The position numbers were made by a program, and so were the translations under genes. Positions 61,658 to 64,000 of a stretch of DNA of 64,000 nucleotides are shown here, piece by piece. The DNA comes from Archegozetes longisetosus. Taxonomy: Eukaryota > Arthropoda > Arachnida > Sarcoptiformes > Trhypochthoniidae. A model generated the notes under the pieces. The model did not search any database, was not told where the DNA came from, and saw nothing but the letters and a program-made list of their open reading frames with translations. Numbering within the stretch: the first letter of the stretch is position 1; each line of letters starts with the position of its first letter. Location: the NCBI GenBank assembly GCA_018873245.2, contig JAEMBT020000002.1, positions 9,956,001 through 10,020,000 on the forward strand, read 5' to 3'.

Positions 61658-62789
61658 TAAGCCTAAGTAAATGGCATACAATGCTAACCTTCCCTCCTTT
61701 TGATCACGTTCTGCGACACCGTTTCAACAACAAACTTACTTCAGTCGAGAATGATCAAATCGAGACAGAGATTCTCCAGATCCGGCTTCCAACCAATCTT
61801 ATTGCTAGAGTCTAATGATTGTCATTTCTAAATGGCATACACTGTACTAACTGATGAGTTCTCTCAATTGCAATGTAATGATTTAGAAAATGTAGGAAAA
61901 TGTAGGGAAATGTATGCAATGATTGGAAGAGCAGTTAAATATGGAAATTTAGTATCGGATATAGATTGAAAAATATATTCCATTCTTTATATTATAACAT
62001 CTAAACTTTTCTCACACTTTAGCTAAGAATAATTGATTTGTAGAAAACTTTGATCGTGTATTGGTGTTCAATTAAATAATTTCTGTGGTAAAAGTCGTGA
62101 CATTTCTAAATCAATAGTGTTTTGCTTTAGGATATTACAAGTTAAAGCGCTAACAACTAAATTTCAACAATATTTACTTAATTCATATAATCATTATGTT
62201 TTTACACTTCAATTTTTCATAAATATCATTAACGTTTTTTTGGGTAAATTTCAAAAACATTTGTCCATTGGAACACAACAACACATGATTGAAGTGTCTA
62301 GATGTCTTTATATGAAGTCAATTGAATACTGCTTTCACACTTCTAGAGAAAAATGTGACTAAATTCTAGCAATATGTGCAAACTTTGAAAAATAGCTTTT
62401 TGATGAAAAATAGGGAATGTTCTGAAGGAGGACTTCACTTTAGAGACAAATTGTTTGAAATAGGATTCCTGGCAACTCAGTAGATTTGAGTGCAAACAGT
62501 AATCAAAAATTCCGATCCATTTTAGAACATTCAATTGATCGTCAATTAGTATGACTTTCTAATAGAGAGTACTTCAATCAGTGCGGTAGTGGTTCATCAA
62601 ATGCATTCTATTCTTGTCTAATTTTCAAGTGATTCACAAAATTTCGGTATTATTTAATCAAGACTGCAATTATGAAAACTTTTCAATTGAAAGTTCAAAG
62701 CTATCTAATAAGGGAATCAAAGTGATTGAAATAAGTGAGAGAATTAGTTGAATGTCATTTATTTAGGTTGTATATTGAGTTATTACAAA

Positions 62790-63130
62790 CAAATGAATGA
62801 TGAGTGCGGTCTCCGGGTTACCAATGATACTCGTGATCCATTAGTTTCAGATCAGACTGAAAGATGCGGCAATACTTATAGACTTCCCGCTGTTAGTCAA
62901 ACCCGATTAAGCGTAGTCTTCAACACCAGCTTAAAAGAGTGACACAAACACATAGGACTCACATCTGCATTAACGCAAGAGTTTGATTGCGCCGATTTTC
63001 CACCGGTTCATAAGTTAGATGCTGTTATTGCATATGAAGAATTACGTTAGCGGCCGATTGTGCTGAGCAGCAGCTGTGCTCTCACAGTAGGCTTCGTCAC
63101 CGCTACTCATACAAAGCTAATTTACCTGAA
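62790..63130 (+). other. GC-raised stretch with short open frames, unidentified
   Basis: Less AT-rich than its surroundings. The + strand has an ORF of 64 codons ending at 62942 (with CGLRVTNDTRDPLVSDQT) and further open pieces such as TQEFDCADFPPVHKLDAV in the same frame after the stop. I do not recognise the protein. It could be an exon of a gene running out of the window, a decayed element or chance. Confidence 0.15.
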
Positions 63131-63181
63131 ATTTGGCCGTTCATCAAATCTACAACAAACGTCGACTATCAAAGCTTTCCA

Positions 63182-63262
63182 TTTAAAGCTAGTCTATGCA
63201 TCTAAAGCTAGTTTATGCGTTAAACCTAGTCTATGCCATATACTATGCCGATCACTATGCCA
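63182..63262. repeat. 19-bp degenerate tandem repeat
   Basis: Three units built on TAAAGCTAGTCTATGC, followed by shorter CTATGCC echoes. Confidence 0.7.
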
Positions 63263-64000
63263 TATAAACTGCATATACACTACAGATACAGAATATTGAG
63301 CTCTATGTTGGAAAACATTGTAAAAACATCAATAGAGTTGAATGGGTGGGTTAGCCCTCAACCATTATAAACTTGAATAGTGCGGACCAAAGTTTTTTCT
63401 ATGTTTGGCAGAACAAATATTTTCTTGTAATATATCATTTACGCTTTCTTGCAAAATATAAGCAATTTTTTCCTATCCATATACGTTCTATTCACCAAAC
63501 CTCACACTCTGATTGATGCAGAAACACATTCTCAAAGCGGCTGTTGTTCCTATTTTTTACGATCTTAATAATATCTGTTCTGATAATTCCATTATAGCTG
63601 TAAATAATATTAAGAATATCATCAATATTTATTGGTTTGATAAACTCTGAGCACTTTCGATTGAGTTTTGCATTTTGATGTAGCGATATGGCAGTAATAT
63701 AAATATATACCTTAATAATTGAATAAGCTATCAATAATCATGAATATTATACTACTCTTATGATCCTTCTCAAAATTCATGACCGAATAAAACACTCGAT
63801 CCAACATTAGATTTTCAAATCAAACAACCGATAATTAATGTGTCTCGCACACAAAGCCTTCGAGTCGTAATTATTTTGATATAACCTCAATCAATTATTC
63901 GAAAACTATTTGAAAAATTTTGAGTCATAAAAGCCGGGCTTTTCATTTAAGACAATCAATTGATGATTCTGCGAGAGAAACCAATTGAAAGAGAAACAAT

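Larger units (their letters stand above)
53276..64000. other. Gene-poor right end, 10.7 kb
   Basis: No intact coding exon could be supported on either strand. It holds several microsatellites, a probable decayed ankyrin-repeat stretch (58450-59400) and a GC-raised stretch near 62790-63130. Noncoding exons of a gene beyond the window cannot be excluded. Confidence 0.5.

Noticed and set aside
61383-61815. ORFs around the 12-bp repeat at 61621
   Set aside because: The composition looks like translated AT-rich noncoding DNA, and the repeat inflates the frame.
1-64000. CRISPR arrays, bacterial operons, organellar or virus-like elements
   Set aside because: No regularly spaced direct repeats, no dense intron-free gene runs and no capsid, polymerase or envelope-like reading frames were seen.

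Overview
The window is nuclear DNA of an animal, most likely a chelicerate and probably a mite. Evidence: AT-rich sequence, GT-AG introns often only 60 to 350 bp long, an arthropod-type chitin synthase, and genes that resolve only after splicing. The mite assignment is inference. No bacterial, organellar or viral features were seen.

Eight protein genes were rebuilt exon by exon, checking reading phase at every junction. Left block: ZC3H15 (+, 1039-2499) runs tail to tail into chitin synthase (-, 8918-2594). The two share a 14-bp palindrome that gives each strand an AATAAA. Chitin synthase diverges from a spinophilin/neurabin gene (+, 11870-16315), which carries a 27-unit, 12-bp in-frame repeat. 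A gene-poor stretch of about 10 kb follows (16316-26347).

Right block, all on the + strand: an SLC4 sodium-coupled bicarbonate transporter (26348-33209), the mitochondrial import J-protein TIM14 (34229-35128), a Slac2/MyRIP-like Rab effector with an unexpected Ig domain (37181-44763), the RNA polymerase III factor BRF2 (46148-47531) and DNA topoisomerase II (48115-53275). The last 10.7 kb holds simple repeats and a probable decayed ankyrin-repeat fragment on the minus strand, but no intact gene I can support.

The genes do not form a pathway. They are core functions: cuticle synthesis, translation-linked GTPase control, cell polarity, pH control, mitochondrial import, organelle transport, Pol III initiation and chromosome topology. 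The most notable non-genic signal is a family of short inverted-repeat elements (MITEs): five copies at 6091, 19722, 28217, 28972 and 44834, three of them inside introns. Two genes carry apparent single-base frameshifts (one in ZC3H15, two in SLC4). At least two of these lie in homopolymers, which suggests consensus sequencing errors. No wholly new system was found; the best leads are the Ig-bearing Rab effector, its cysteine-rich upstream ORF, the MITE family and BRF2.
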